Assembly (NCBI GenBank): GCA_919901895.1 | Contig: CAKKQI010000199.1 | Coordinates: 1-8,239, forward strand | Reading direction: 5' to 3' | Source: Candidatus Brocadiaceae bacterium | GTDB taxonomy: Bacteria; Planctomycetota; MHYJ01; JACQXL01; CAKKQI01 | DNA: 8,239 bases | Shown here: positions 1-6,478 of the stretch, piece after piece | Position numbering within the stretch: position 1 is the first letter of the stretch | Layout of the letters: every line of letters begins with the position of its first letter | The notes under the pieces: model-generated | What the model was told of the DNA's origin: nothing | Database searches by the model: none | Seen by the model: the letters and a program-made list of their open reading frames with translations, nothing else | Position numbers and translations under genes: made by a program

Positions 1-1
1 C

Positions 2-973
2 TGGTATTACCGGCGGGCCGGGTTTATGAAAGGGACGGTGGAAGGCGAACCGGTTATTTTAATTGATGACAATAGCAACGGACGTTATAATGATTTCGGA
101 CAAGACGCCCTTTTAATCGGCCGGGGTAAGGAGGCCGGGTTATTATCTTTCTTGGTTTTTATTAAGGGCAAATATTATGAATTTAGAGCCGAACAATCCG
201 GTACGAGTTTCTGGTTGAGAGAATATCAGGGGGCGTTGGGGAAAATAGACGTTAAAAGTAAATTAAATTTCAAAAAAGTTAAACCGCCTAATTTTATTAT
301 CCTGGCGAATAAAGATACTTACCTGCCGATTTCAACCAAAGAAAAAACGGCGGTGGCGCCGGTCGGAGAATATAAATTGTACCTGGCGGTTTTGACCGAC
401 CGGATTCGGGTGCGTCACGGCAATTTGCCGTTAATCAAAATTGAAGCGGATCAGGTTACCGTTCTTGGTTGGGGAGAACCCTTTAAATTAGTTTGCGAGC
501 CGCGGTTGGTTAAAGGCGGCGAAGTGATGGGTTTTATTGAACCCAAAAGTAACCCGCCCACGGCACCCGAATTTCCCAACCAAAAATTGGATTGTCCTTT
601 TATCAAAATGAACCTGCCGAAAGTTTACGGACAGAATGGCGAGGAGTATTTCGGCGATCCGGAGATGAAAGACCAGGCCGGATATTGCTTTCCCGATATT
701 GCGGTAACTTATTTTAACGTGGAAATCAGCGCTAAAGAAACGGTTGGTAAAATCAAAAAAGGGAAGCTGATTAATAAAATCGGTAAACATTTTGTAGATA
801 ACTGGCAACAACTTAACCCGTCCGGTATCGTGGAAAAAAGAATACCGTGGTGGACCATTTATCAGTGTCCGATGAATGACTATCGCGGACCGGTGACGGT
901 TAAAGTCTGGATTAAAAGCGGTCTTTTCGGCGATCTTATTTTTGAACAAGATCTGATGGTAAAAGAGGAATAA
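2..973 (+). CDS. Unknown protein, 5'-truncated, with calcium-loop-like motif
   Basis: The frame is open to the left edge. The codons before the ATG at 26 read WYYRRAGF and run smoothly into it, so the true start is probably outside the window and at least 323 residues are present. I recognise no named family. Numbered from the ATG at 26, residues 14-27 (DDNSNGRYNDFGQD) have the D-x-N-x-N-G spacing of a calcium-binding loop, as in EF-hand or dockerin-like segments. The rest looks beta-rich, with alternating hydrophobic stretches and several GEY/GEP turns, plus three cysteines in the second half. No membrane segment is visible in the part present. It ends 5 bases before the next gene, so the two are probably co-transcribed. 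The next gene encodes an exported protein, so this one may be exported too, but its N-terminus is missing. Certain as coding; function unknown. Confidence 0.85.
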   Translation, partial: WYYRRAGFMKGTVEGEPVILIDDNSNGRYNDFGQDALLIGRGKEAGLLSFLVFIKGKYYEFRAEQSGTSFWLREYQGALGKIDVKSKLNFKKVKPPNFIILANKDTYLPISTKEKTAVAPVGEYKLYLAVLTDRIRVRHGNLPLIKIEADQVTVLGWGEPFKLVCEPRLVKGGEVMGFIEPKSNPPTAPEFPNQKLDCPFIKMNLPKVYGQNGEEYFGDPEMKDQAGYCFPDIAVTYFNVEISAKETVGKIKKGKLINKIGKHFVDNWQQLNPSGIVEKRIPWWTIYQCPMNDYRGPVTVKVWIKSGLFGDLIFEQDLMVKEE

Positions 974-978
974 AAAAC

Positions 979-1932
979 ATGCGTAAGATAACAGAAGGGT
1001 GGATTGTATTTTTAATAATGGTTGTTATTTTTATACAGGTTAAGGCAGAGAACGAAGGGTCTTCTGATGCCAAACTGGTTCAAGAAATAGAAAAACAGAT
1101 GACCGAGTCGCGAAAAATAGACCTCCTCCAGATGAAACAACTGACTAAAGAAGAAGTTTTAGTCGTCAGTGGAAAGTATGACCAGGTCGAAAAAGTTTTA
1201 GATGCTTTTAAAATTACTTATACCACCGCCCAGATTAAAGATATGGAGAATATCAACCTGAACAAAGTAAAAGCACTCTTGATAAATTGTTATCACAGTC
1301 ATCCGACGACGGATGACAAGACCGTTGAAACTTTCTCTCCCCAAGCGGTTAAAAATATCCGGAATTTTGTTAGCCAGGGTGGATTTCTTTTTGCCAGTGA
1401 TTGGGCGTTGCTGGACATTATTTCTCGCGCTTTTCCGAAAACGATCACCTGGAATGCGGTTAATACCGGCGACGAAACCGTTATTATTACACCGAACCCC
1501 AAAAAACAAGACCACCCTTTTTTAAAAGATGTGTTCCCGCCTGGAAATAAATTAAATTGGAAATTGGATACTATGAGTACGCCGGTAGTTATTACAGCCA
1601 AAGACAAAGAAAGTATTAAAATACTGATTGAATCGGACGATCTGGAAAAAAAATATAAATCAAAGATTGTGGCGGTCACTTTTGATTACACTGATAATAA
1701 TGGACAGCCCACCCCTATTTTTACTCCCACGCCGACCTCAAAAACAAATACGGGAACAACATCTTATTATTACGGTCCCCGGCGCGGAACAGTTCTTTAT
1801 GTCATCAGCCATTTTTATCAACGGGGGGTCGGTCTTAATGATGCCGAAGCGAACGGTTCAATGTTTCAATTAATCATTAATTTTTTAATAAAAGCCGGCC
1901 GGGGAAACACAGAACCGAAAGAGAAAAAATAA
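979..1932 (+). CDS. Exported GATase1-like (ThuA/DUF4159-type) protein
   Basis: 317 residues. The N-terminus (MRKITEGW, then a hydrophobic run at about 9-22 ending VKA) looks like a signal peptide or single membrane anchor. The start is supported by AGAGGA at 964-969, 9 bases before the ATG and inside the end of the preceding gene. Residues 97-150 carry the main clue: a buried strand (VKALLINCYH), then a helix and IRNFVSQGGFLFASDWALLD. This resembles the 'R-x-F-V-x-x-G-G-F-L-F-x-x-D' segment of class-I glutamine-amidotransferase-like folds such as ThuA and DUF4159 proteins. I see no Cys-His-Glu triad, so an amidotransferase reaction is unlikely; a binding or structural role is a guess. A Pro/Thr-rich stretch at about 244-262 looks like a flexible linker. 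The C-terminal strand-helix (GTVLYVISHFY ... NGSMFQLIINFLI) may close the same fold. The gene ends 5 bases from the convergent rlmN stop. Coding certain; fold moderately supported. Confidence 0.85.
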   Translation: MRKITEGWIVFLIMVVIFIQVKAENEGSSDAKLVQEIEKQMTESRKIDLLQMKQLTKEEVLVVSGKYDQVEKVLDAFKITYTTAQIKDMENINLNKVKALLINCYHSHPTTDDKTVETFSPQAVKNIRNFVSQGGFLFASDWALLDIISRAFPKTITWNAVNTGDETVIITPNPKKQDHPFLKDVFPPGNKLNWKLDTMSTPVVITAKDKESIKILIESDDLEKKYKSKIVAVTFDYTDNNGQPTPIFTPTPTSKTNTGTTSYYYGPRRGTVLYVISHFYQRGVGLNDAEANGSMFQLIINFLIKAGRGNTEPKEKK

Positions 1933-1937
1933 TAATT

Positions 1938-3077
1938 CTAATTTTTCAAAGCCAGTTGTCCGCAGGCCGCCTCAATATCCTGCCCTTTGCTTTTACGGAT
2001 AAATGCCATCAGGCCATTCTCCCGTAAAATATTCTGGAATCGTTCCGCCGTTTCCATTGAAGGGCTGCGGTACGATAAATTCGGCACCTGATTATAAAGG
2101 ATCAGATTAATTTTAAAACTACTTTTTTTATCCCGCCCTTTTGGTGAGCCAAAAGGGTAGGATTTGAGTAATGATGCAAATTCCTGCGCTGAAGAATCCT
2201 CGCTATTTAACCCGTCAATTAACAGATATTCAATGGTAACATCCTTGCCGGTACTTCGGTGATAATTTCCGGCGGCTTTCATTAAATCTTTGATGCTAAT
2301 CAGGTTCGTCCCGATTTGGTCGGGACGGAGTTTATCCCCCGATGTAATATCGGGGGGCTGGCGCTTCGCCCGCGGAATAATTTTACGCCTGGTTGCATCA
2401 TTGGAAGCGTGAAGTGAAATAGCCAGGTTAGGGGTAATTTTTTCTTTGGCCAGACGGTCAATTTGGTCTGGTAAACCGACCGTGGAAACGGTAATCCGGT
2501 TGGTCCCGATTCCCAACCCCCATTCAGCAGTAATAATAGTTAATGCTTTCATTAAATTTTCATAGTTTAAAAGCGGTTCGCCCATACCCATAATAACAAT
2601 ATTATTGATTTTGTGTTTTTCCGGTTTGAGTAATCTTTGTGCAAGTAGAACCTGTTCAACGATTTCATTTGCCTGTAATGAACGAATGAGGCCTTTCCGG
2701 CCGCTGGCGCAAAAATTACATCTGATTGGGCAACCGACCTGTGTGGAAATACACAAAGTGATTCTTTCCGGTTCAGATATTAAAACAGATTCAATACAAT
2801 ATTTATCAAGCAACTCTATTAAAATTTTTCTGGTACCGTCCTGAGCGGTAAGAATTTGTTTAATTCGGCTGGACGAAATAATAAATTTTTTCACTCCGCC
2901 TAAGGCGGACCGGCGGCTTTCCAGAGGCAGATTAGTCATTTCTTCAAATGAGTCAGCCAGTTTCCGGTAAACCCAATCAAGTATCTGCCGGGCGCGATAT
3001 TTAGGTTCAGCAAATTTTAAGCAGAGTTCTTCCAGTTCCGAAAGAGTCTTACCGGTTAAGGCGTGATTAGGTTCCAT
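1938..3077 (-). CDS. rlmN: RlmN, dual-specificity rRNA/tRNA adenine-C2 methyltransferase
   Basis: 379 residues. A radical SAM enzyme that methylates C2 of A2503 in 23S rRNA and, in species studied, A37 of some tRNAs. The cluster-binding motif is C116-x3-C120-x2-C123 (CPIRCNFC). C109 and C372 (in DIEAACGQL) match the two further cysteines of E. coli RlmN (C118 and C355), the latter being the methyl-carrying one, so the active site looks complete. GMGEPLLNY (164-172) is the family's SAM-binding segment. The start has an AGGA at 3089-3092, about 11 bases upstream. Last gene of a minus-strand operon, 25 bases after the previous stop. Against E. coli RlmN the protein carries extra peptides at about residues 55-63, 238-257 and 307-320, each coinciding with a short DNA palindrome (see repeats). 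All are in frame and outside the catalytic motifs. Identity very secure. Confidence 0.97.
   Translation of the reverse strand: MEPNHALTGKTLSELEELCLKFAEPKYRARQILDWVYRKLADSFEEMTNLPLESRRSALGGVKKFIISSSRIKQILTAQDGTRKILIELLDKYCIESVLISEPERITLCISTQVGCPIRCNFCASGRKGLIRSLQANEIVEQVLLAQRLLKPEKHKINNIVIMGMGEPLLNYENLMKALTIITAEWGLGIGTNRITVSTVGLPDQIDRLAKEKITPNLAISLHASNDATRRKIIPRAKRQPPDITSGDKLRPDQIGTNLISIKDLMKAAGNYHRSTGKDVTIEYLLIDGLNSEDSSAQEFASLLKSYPFGSPKGRDKKSSFKINLILYNQVPNLSYRSPSMETAERFQNILRENGLMAFIRKSKGQDIEAACGQLALKN
2136..2157. repeat. Palindrome inside rlmN (9-bp stem)
   Basis: CCCTTTTGG and CCAAAAGGG around the loop TGAG, a perfect 9-base-pair stem. It encodes PFGSPKG at about residues 308-314 of RlmN. 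E. coli RlmN passes here directly from LLKDTP to CKINLI, so about 11 residues (roughly 307-320) are extra. The only element of its sequence type in the window. Confidence 0.85.
2308..2326. repeat. Palindrome inside rlmN (CCCGA/TCGGG type)
   Basis: GTCCCGA and TCGGGAC around TTTGG, a perfect 7-base-pair stem. It lies in codons for RPDQIGT (about residues 251-257) of RlmN, within a 20-residue insertion relative to the family. A second palindrome (2336-2356) lies nine bases away in the same insertion. Confidence 0.85.
2336..2356. repeat. Palindrome inside rlmN, same hairpin as in the tRNA-like unit
   Basis: CCCCCGAT and ATCGGGGG around GTAAT on the plus strand; on the minus strand, in coding sense, the loop reads ATTAC. 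That is the same loop and nearly the same stem as the anticodon arm of the tRNA-like unit at 8166-8184. It encodes PPDIT (241-245) of RlmN. Confidence 0.88.
2895..2909. repeat. Palindrome inside rlmN (TCCGCCTAAGG type)
   Basis: TCCGCC and GGCGGA around TAA. It encodes SALGG (residues 57-61) of RlmN, just after LPLESRR, where the family normally has only a short helix. A second copy lies at 5871-5887 in the HEAT protein gene. Confidence 0.75.
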
Positions 3078-3102
3078 TAGAAATTTTGTCCTGAAAATTT
3101 AT

Positions 3103-3813
3103 TTAGTATTCAAAAAGAGGTAAAGTTTGTGTTTTTTGCCTCACCCCGGCCGGATTGTTTTCATCTTGTCCCGATGCGATCGGGGCTTGTTCTAAATAAG
3201 TTACGTTTAGTGATAAATAATTACGTTCGTTCTGAATTTTGAACCCTGATTTTAAATGGATAAAAAAATCTTTGTTATAAAAAGCAAATAAGCCGACGGG
3301 TGATTTTAAATTGCTGACATAGGCCTGGGGTGGAAAAAATTTATGCCAGCTTGTTTCGTCAGCCCGCCCCGCTTCGCTTGGCGAGGCCGGGGAGGCGGGG
3401 ATTGTCCCGCCCCGCTGGGTAACAGGATTAGATGATTCGGCTAAAGAAATCTGCTTGAGAATCTCTTTAAAATCTGTTTCTTTTTGTAATACCCGGGTCA
3501 TTAATAATGAGCCGCCGGGGTGGGGATTGTCGGCCGATTTATATTTATCTGCCCCAAATCCTTCTGTTATTAACCATCCGGACGGATTGCTTATCGGTTG
3601 ACCGGCCTTATCCAGAAACGAAACTTTAAGCCAGAGGTGGTATTCTTCGGTGAGGTCGTCCCGCCGGGGCGGGATTGAAAATTTTATAATTTTAGATTGA
3701 AAAAATAAATTAGGATTTGGAGCAGGTTGAAAACTCAGCGAAACAATAAAAATGAAGCCGAATCCTATAAGGATAAATAACACAAGTAATAAAATAAAAA
3801 ATTTAGGTTTCAT
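3103..3813 (-). CDS. Membrane-anchored protein of unknown function
   Basis: 236 residues. A basic start (MKPK) followed by a long hydrophobic run at about residues 5-28 indicates an uncleaved signal anchor, with the rest outside the cytoplasm; there is no lipobox cysteine. I recognise no family. After the anchor the protein looks beta-rich (HLWLKVSFLDKAGQPI, SPVGLFAFYNKDFFIHLKSG). It starts only 3 bases after the stop of the 851-residue gene and has no clear ribosome binding site, so translation is probably coupled to that gene. Residues 47-52, 135-151 and 210-216 are encoded by DNA palindromes. The middle one gives a low-complexity Gly/Pro/Ser/Ala stretch (RGGTIPASPASPSEAGRAD) unlike the rest and probably acquired. 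Coding is supported by operon position and the membrane anchor; function unknown. Confidence 0.8.
   Translation of the reverse strand: MKPKFFILLLVLFILIGFGFIFIVSLSFQPAPNPNLFFQSKIIKFSIPPRRDDLTEEYHLWLKVSFLDKAGQPISNPSGWLITEGFGADKYKSADNPHPGGSLLMTRVLQKETDFKEILKQISLAESSNPVTQRGGTIPASPASPSEAGRADETSWHKFFPPQAYVSNLKSPVGLFAFYNKDFFIHLKSGFKIQNERNYLSLNVTYLEQAPIASGQDENNPAGVRQKTQTLPLFEY
3168..3186. repeat. Palindrome in the 236-residue gene (CCCGAT/ATCGGG type)
   Basis: GTCCCGAT and ATCGGGGC around GCG, eight pairs with one G-T. It encodes residues about 210-216 (APIASGQ). The core CCCGAT/ATCGGG is shared with the palindromes in rlmN and the tRNA-like sequences. Confidence 0.8.
3363..3411. repeat. Compound GC-rich palindrome in the 236-residue gene
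   Basis: Two overlapping hairpins. The longer (3363-3399) pairs CCCGCC with GGCGGG and CCCCG with CGGGG, around an inner CTTCGC/GCGAGG stem. The second pairs GGCGGG (3394-3399) with CCCGCC (3406-3411). They share an arm, so only one can form at a time. It encodes residues about 135-151, a Gly/Pro/Ser/Ala-rich stretch. Confidence 0.8.
3659..3674. repeat. Palindrome in the 236-residue gene (CCCGCC/GGCGGG type)
   Basis: TCCCGCC and GGCGGGA around GG, a perfect 7-base-pair stem. It encodes IPPRRD (about 47-52), just after the membrane anchor. Same stem sequence as the compound palindrome at 3363-3411. Confidence 0.78.
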
Positions 3814-3816
3814 ATT

Positions 3817-6372
3817 TTATTTTAAATCATAACTATAATACGCTTCCATGGTTAGGATAGCAAAGGTGGTGGAATACATCCGGCCGCCGACCGTGGCCCA
3901 GACGCATTCCGGGTCCCAGCTGCCGGTCCAATCACCGCTGGGCCTCTGATGCGAGAGTAATATTTCTTTAATCTTCGGCTGCCATCTTTGCCAATATTCC
4001 TGTTTATCAGGCAGGTGCAGAAAAGACAGCGTCGCATAATACCAGTACCATTGATTTAAAATATCATCTTCTACGGAAAGAAGGTCTGTTTGTCCGATGG
4101 GGCGGTTCAGTAAAGAGGCCTCGCGTCCTGAAACCGGTGATTGGTAATGAGATTTCCAGATAGGCGGATGCTTAATCAGGTAATCAGCCGCCTTGAATTT
4201 TAACTCATCAGTATTTAATTGGTTCGGACTGACACGTTCCAGAAGTAGCCGGCAAAATAAACCGGTGGCGGTACTATCATACCCTCCAAAACAATAAGGT
4301 GGTCCGGATAAGAAGTGAAGCCGCCCGGATGATGAATGGGTGAGCCGGGCCAGGTAATCACGTGCTTCACGTAATTCTGTGTCGCTGACTTTTAAATCGG
4401 TGCATTCCCGGGCAACGGCTAAGGCCGTAATATAAAAAACACTGGTGCCGATATCGGTTGGTTCCAGATAAAACGACCAGCCGTAAGTCGGTTCGCGAAA
4501 ATACCTGGCGTGGTCTAGGGCTTTCTGGACATACGGTGCCAGCCAGGGGTCTTTAGTCATCGCGTACGCTTCCACTAAAGTTAAAGTCGCGATATTATGA
4601 TTATACCGGCGCGCTAATGACCCGTGGTCCGGTCCGTGTGGTAAACATCTGGGTGTATGAATATGCTCTTGTTCAAAATTAATCAGCCCCTGTTCATCCT
4701 GGGCGTTGGCTAAATATTCCAATCCGGCTTGAATCACTTCGCGATATTTTCCGGTTTGATGAGTATAGCCGGCGTGCAGAAAACATAAAATAGCTAATCC
4801 GGTGGTGCTAACATCAACCAATTCATCTTCATTGGTAAAAATTGGCAGGGGGGTATGTCCTTTATAGGGATTATGTTTACGGCAACTCCATCGTCCGTCT
4901 GTTTCTTGATGACGTAAAAGCCAGCGTAAACCATCACGGACGGCCTGCTCGGTTTGGGCATCTCCACCGTTTTGGGATAAGGCAGTAAGTTTGGCAACGC
5001 CGGAGCGGTTTTGCAAAAGACTCGGTAACCTGAATTCCTTATCTTCCTTATAAAAGGTTTGTAGTAACAACCAGTTTTTCCAGGCCGCTTCATCCGTCCC
5101 AAAATCCTGACCGGTGAATTCCTTGAGTATTTCCACGATTTCCCCTTGGGCCGTAAGTGTTTTTGATAAATAGTTTACCAAAATCTCAAGATTATTTTTA
5201 AGATAATGCGGCGAAGATTCCATGAATTCAATCAGCACCAATTTTAGGGCGTGGCGGACGCGCCAGTCAATTTCCTCGTCTAAAACTTTTAAGACATATT
5301 CAGGAAAAGCAAGGTGATTTACATTTAATAAGGTGGAAGCGGTTGCCAGGCGGAGTTCGGCTTCACCAAAAATTTCGAAACAGTTGGATAATGCGGAAAT
5401 AATTTTATCAGATAATGCTTCAGGTAATTTTTCTGAGTTGCCCAGCTGTCCCAGCAACCAGATTTTATCAAGAGAAATGGATGGTGTCTCATCTTTTAAA
5501 TCAGCGGTTAATAAATTAACATAATCCTCCATCGTTTTAGTTTCTAATTTTGAATTATTAATAAAAAAAGGCAGTTGTTGACTGATAACCCGGGCCGCCA
5601 GGGCGCGGGCGTGCGGATGAGTTGCGCTGGAAAACTCCTTCCGAATAATATAGTCCAATACGGCTGGATTACCACCGAGTCCTTCCGGATTGGTTAATAA
5701 TGATTCCAGTAACCGTTGAAGGGTAAAATCCGGTTCGTGATGGGCTTCAAATAAAATTTCTATGGCAGACGGTAGGTGAGCCGGCGGTTGGTTTAGTGTT
5801 AATTGAGCTAATGTTCTCATCGCGGTTTCCCGCACTTGATAGGATTCCCGGTCAAGCAAAGATTTTTCTAGTCCGCCTAAGGTGGACTTGATTATCCGTT
5901 CGTCGGAAAACCGGCCCAGTCCGGCCGTGGCAATCTGGCGGATGGTCGGATTCCGGTCATCAAGCGCCTGAATAAAAAATTGAGCCATTTCTTCAGTCGT
6001 AAGTGGAGATTGAACGAATCCTATCGTAATTACCAAACGGATCCGGTCATCAGGAAAGGATAAGCCGGTTTGCATTAACCATTTGACAGATTCCGGATTA
6101 TTTATTTGAGATAGTGTTTTAATTAGGGCTGATTTAACTTCCGGTTGGCGGTCATCGACGGTCAGGATTAATTTTACAGCCGGAAGGGAATTTAATCGCC
6201 CTAATTGTTCCAGGGCATTTAATTTATCGGCTAAAGCATTACTTATTAATTGATTAGAAATTTGGTTTAATTCATCTGGTGTATTTGAAAAACTAATGCC
6301 GGCAAAATGTCCCTGTCCCGCCAGAAGCGTGATTAAAAATAAAAAAATAATCAATAAGTTTAATCTGACCAT
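3817..6372 (-). CDS. Exported HEAT-repeat plus squalene-cyclase-fold (alpha-toroid) protein
   Basis: 851 residues. A signal peptide or anchor covers about residues 1-25 (MVRLNLLIIFLFLITLLAGQ). Residues about 35-430 are HEAT-like helical pairs, with units such as DDRNPTIRQIATAGLGRFSDE and EIDWRVRHALKLVLIEF, closing at GQDFGTDEAAWKNWL (421-435). Residues about 470-850 resemble the prenyltransferase/squalene-oxidase repeat fold, with QW-like units: GLRWLLRHQETDGRWS (481-496), GLEYLANAQDEQGLI (550-564), LLSHQRPSGDWTGSWDP (805-821) and VGGRMYSTTFAILTMEAYY (828-846). I see no DxDD cyclase acid motif, so terpene cyclisation is doubtful; peptide or glycan binding outside the cytoplasm is more likely but inferred. 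Planctomycete-type genomes carry many such HEAT and cyclase-fold proteins. First gene of the operon. Residues 162-168 come from a palindrome shared with rlmN. Domain call secure, role unknown. Confidence 0.9.
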   Translation of the reverse strand: MVRLNLLIIFLFLITLLAGQGHFAGISFSNTPDELNQISNQLISNALADKLNALEQLGRLNSLPAVKLILTVDDRQPEVKSALIKTLSQINNPESVKWLMQTGLSFPDDRIRLVITIGFVQSPLTTEEMAQFFIQALDDRNPTIRQIATAGLGRFSDERIIKSTLGGLEKSLLDRESYQVRETAMRTLAQLTLNQPPAHLPSAIEILFEAHHEPDFTLQRLLESLLTNPEGLGGNPAVLDYIIRKEFSSATHPHARALAARVISQQLPFFINNSKLETKTMEDYVNLLTADLKDETPSISLDKIWLLGQLGNSEKLPEALSDKIISALSNCFEIFGEAELRLATASTLLNVNHLAFPEYVLKVLDEEIDWRVRHALKLVLIEFMESSPHYLKNNLEILVNYLSKTLTAQGEIVEILKEFTGQDFGTDEAAWKNWLLLQTFYKEDKEFRLPSLLQNRSGVAKLTALSQNGGDAQTEQAVRDGLRWLLRHQETDGRWSCRKHNPYKGHTPLPIFTNEDELVDVSTTGLAILCFLHAGYTHQTGKYREVIQAGLEYLANAQDEQGLINFEQEHIHTPRCLPHGPDHGSLARRYNHNIATLTLVEAYAMTKDPWLAPYVQKALDHARYFREPTYGWSFYLEPTDIGTSVFYITALAVARECTDLKVSDTELREARDYLARLTHSSSGRLHFLSGPPYCFGGYDSTATGLFCRLLLERVSPNQLNTDELKFKAADYLIKHPPIWKSHYQSPVSGREASLLNRPIGQTDLLSVEDDILNQWYWYYATLSFLHLPDKQEYWQRWQPKIKEILLSHQRPSGDWTGSWDPECVWATVGGRMYSTTFAILTMEAYYSYDLK
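5871..5887. repeat. Palindrome in the HEAT gene (TCCGCCTAAGG type)
   Basis: GTCCGCC and GGTGGAC around TAA, seven pairs with one G-T. It encodes KSTLGGL (residues 162-168) within a HEAT-like helical unit. It shares TCCGCCTAAGG exactly with 2895-2905 in rlmN, in the same orientation and the same reading frame. Confidence 0.78.
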
Positions 6373-6380
6373 TACTTTCT

Positions 6381-6409
6381 ATTATAAAAGACTGGCCAGG
6401 TTCAGGCAA
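6381..6409 (-). promoter_or_regulatory. Sigma70-type promoter for the minus-strand operon
   Basis: Read on the minus strand: -35 TTGCCT (6404-6409), a 17-base spacer, and a perfect -10 TATAAT (6381-6386). Only 8 bases separate the -10 box from the ATG at 6372. Transcription should start about 6-7 bases after the -10, giving a message with almost no leader. No Shine-Dalgarno sequence is seen before this ATG. The -35 is only a partial match. Confidence 0.6.
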
Positions 6410-6420
6410 GATAAAATTGT

Positions 6421-6448
6421 TTGACCTCGTTAGAGATTATGGTATAAT
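6421..6448 (+). promoter_or_regulatory. Strong sigma70-type promoter for ribBA
   Basis: -35 TTGACC (6421-6426, 5 of 6 consensus bases), a 16-base spacer and a perfect -10 TATAAT (6443-6448) preceded by TG at 6440-6441, an extended -10. The start of transcription should be near 6455, giving a leader of about 25 bases. That is too short for an FMN riboswitch, which often controls rib genes. The promoter is back to back with that of the minus-strand operon, so the two may compete. Confidence 0.75.
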
Positions 6449-6478
6449 ACGATAAATTTTAAATAGAGGTTAGATAAA

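Noticed and set aside
488..949. Minus-strand frame of 153 codons within the first gene
   Set aside because: Antisense shadow of a convincing plus-strand gene, with no signal, motif or ribosome binding site of its own.
1923..1947. Possible bidirectional terminator between the convergent genes
   Set aside because: Only GAAAAA/TTTTTC can pair around a 13-base AT-rich loop; too weak, and the gap between the stops is 5 bases.
5333..5524. Plus-strand frame of 63 codons within the HEAT gene
   Set aside because: Antisense shadow of the HEAT-repeat coding sequence.
6449..6478. FMN riboswitch ahead of ribBA
   Set aside because: The predicted leader is about 25 bases, far too short for the RFN element.
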